DNA of 5,828 nt, from assembly GCA_002411615.1 (NCBI GenBank), contig DHOF01000078.1:1-5828 (forward strand), written 5' to 3'. The translations under genes were made by a program, and so were the position numbers. Below, piece by piece: positions 5,031-5,828 of this stretch; position 1 is the stretch's first letter, and every line of letters begins with the position of its first letter. Under the pieces are notes generated by a model that did no database searches, was not told the DNA's origin, and was given only the letters and a program-made list of their open reading frames with translations. The DNA is from Ruminococcaceae bacterium UBA5397 (lineage in GTDB: Bacteria; Bacillota; Clostridia; Oscillospirales; Acutalibacteraceae).

Positions 5031-5828
5031 TATGCTTTTGTTAAACGAGCAAAATTTGCCATCAATTTTTTTGTTCCGATAGAATCAAATGCAATTTCAA
5101 GCAGCATATCATTTCCCATCGGAGTAACAGACAATACCATTCCGTGCCCAAAAGTTTTATGACACACGGAATCCCCCGGACAAAACGTTATACCTGTGGG
5201 ATGACTCTTCAAAGACTGCGAAGGTCCAAACTTTCGTGCAGCTACTGTTTCTGCTCTCTGACTGTCTTTTCTGGAGACCGGCAGAGTCATTCCTTCTTCA
5301 GGCTTTTTCCAAGATCTTGACTCTGTCTTTTCGGTCAATTCCGCCGGGATCTCTTCCAAAAAGCGACTGGGACGATTTCGCTGAGTAGTACCAAATATCA
5401 TTCGGCTATTCGCATGCAGGATATAAAGTTCTTCCTTCGCTCTGGTAATCGCCACATAAGCTAAGCGCCGTTCTTCTTCGATCTCGTGTGGGTTATAAAT
5501 TGCCTGAACGCCCGGAAAAATTCCTTCCTCAAATCCCGGCAGGAATACGATTGGAAATTCCAGTCCCTTTGCCGAGTGCATGGTCATCATAACAACGGAA
5601 TCAGTCTCTCCGTCATAATTATCAATATCCGTCATCAAAGAAACTTCTTCAAGAAATCCTTCCAGAGAAGCTTCTTCCCCGTTATCCTCTTCATACTGCT
5701 GCAAATTTGAGCTTAATTCATTGATGTTTTCCAGCCGTTCCTGTGCGCCTTCTTCCACACCGACCTTCAGACTTGCTATGTAGTCGGTCTTGTCCAACAT
5801 TAACTCATAAAGTTCTTTCAGACCAATC
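5030..5828 (-). CDS. pcrA: ATP-dependent DNA helicase PcrA, C-terminal part
   Basis: PcrA is the essential Firmicutes superfamily 1A 3'-5' helicase for repair, rolling-circle plasmid replication and removal of recombination and transcription blocks. The window holds its last 265 residues (full length is usually about 720-750); the frame runs open through the right edge from IGLKELYELM, and the ATG at 5800 is internal. Seen in order (fragment numbering) are the 2B/2A region with ERLENINELSS (30-40), helicase motif V with MTMHSAKGLEFPIVFLPGFEEGIFP (81-105, split here as MTMHSAKGLEF and PIVFLPG), and motif VI EERRLAYVAITRAKEE (118-133) with its arginine finger. A low-conservation linker follows. 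The last part is the Tudor-like RNA-polymerase-binding domain GDSVCHKTFGHGMVL (218-232) to IAFDSIGTKKLMANFARL (245-262). This domain and the FGHG pattern favour PcrA over UvrD/Rep. It ends in the shared terminator. Confidence 0.96.
   Translation of the reverse strand, partial: IGLKELYELMLDKTDYIASLKVGVEEGAQERLENINELSSNLQQYEEDNGEEASLEGFLEEVSLMTDIDNYDGETDSVVMMTMHSAKGLEFPIVFLPGFEEGIFPGVQAIYNPHEIEEERRLAYVAITRAKEELYILHANSRMIFGTTQRNRPSRFLEEIPAELTEKTESRSWKKPEEGMTLPVSRKDSQRAETVAARKFGPSQSLKSHPTGITFCPGDSVCHKTFGHGMVLSVTPMGNDMLLEIAFDSIGTKKLMANFARLTKA

Noticed and set aside
5800..5800. pcrA starting at the ATG at 5800
   Set aside because: The frame continues to the window edge with helicase-like sequence (GLKELYEL), so the ATG is an internal methionine.

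Overview
The window looks like chromosomal DNA of an anaerobic, low-to-medium-GC member of the Clostridia, probably near Oscillospirales. The evidence is strong AGGAGG-type ribosome binding sites, densely packed and overlapping genes, a Firmicutes-style PcrA C-terminus, flavin-dependent rather than classical thymidylate synthase, and protein wording typical of clostridial families. The taxonomic placement is inference; the window holds no rRNA or tRNA.

Layout. Nearly all of positions 1-4032 is one leftward operon of six genes. Transcription starts from a very good sigma-A-type promoter (TTGAAT, 17 bp, extended TGnTATAAT) at 4076-4104. In order of transcription it carries thyX (4032-3262), a thymidylate kinase gene starting with TTG directly after the thyX stop (3261-2578), a soluble DUF2156 protein (2591-1716), a GNAT acetyltransferase (1719-871), a DJ-1/PfpI-superfamily protein (844-302), and the first 103 codons of 5-formyltetrahydrofolate cyclo-ligase (311 to beyond the left edge). 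Junctions are 0 nt, 14-nt overlap, 4-nt ATGA overlap, 26-nt gap and 10-nt overlap, so the genes are very probably co-transcribed and partly translationally coupled.

From 4200 to 4988, divergent from the operon, lies one rightward gene for a 262-residue protein with 19 cysteines. I know no function for it. Its upstream region has a possible sporulation-type promoter. It meets, head to head, the 3' part of pcrA (leftward, 5828-5030; its 5' end is off the right edge). One near-perfect 16-bp hairpin at 4990-5030 serves as a shared bidirectional terminator.

How the genes fit together. ThyX makes dTMP from dUMP using methylene-THF and releases THF. The kinase turns dTMP into dTDP. The cyclo-ligase at the distal end returns 5-formyl-THF to the active folate pool. 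The operon therefore joins thymidylate supply to folate maintenance. The DJ-1-like protein could have a protein or metabolite quality-control role. The two acyltransferase-fold genes in the middle (DUF2156 and GNAT) have no known link to this pathway. They and the divergent cysteine-rich protein are the least understood parts of the window. I see no mobile element, CRISPR array, tRNA or rRNA.
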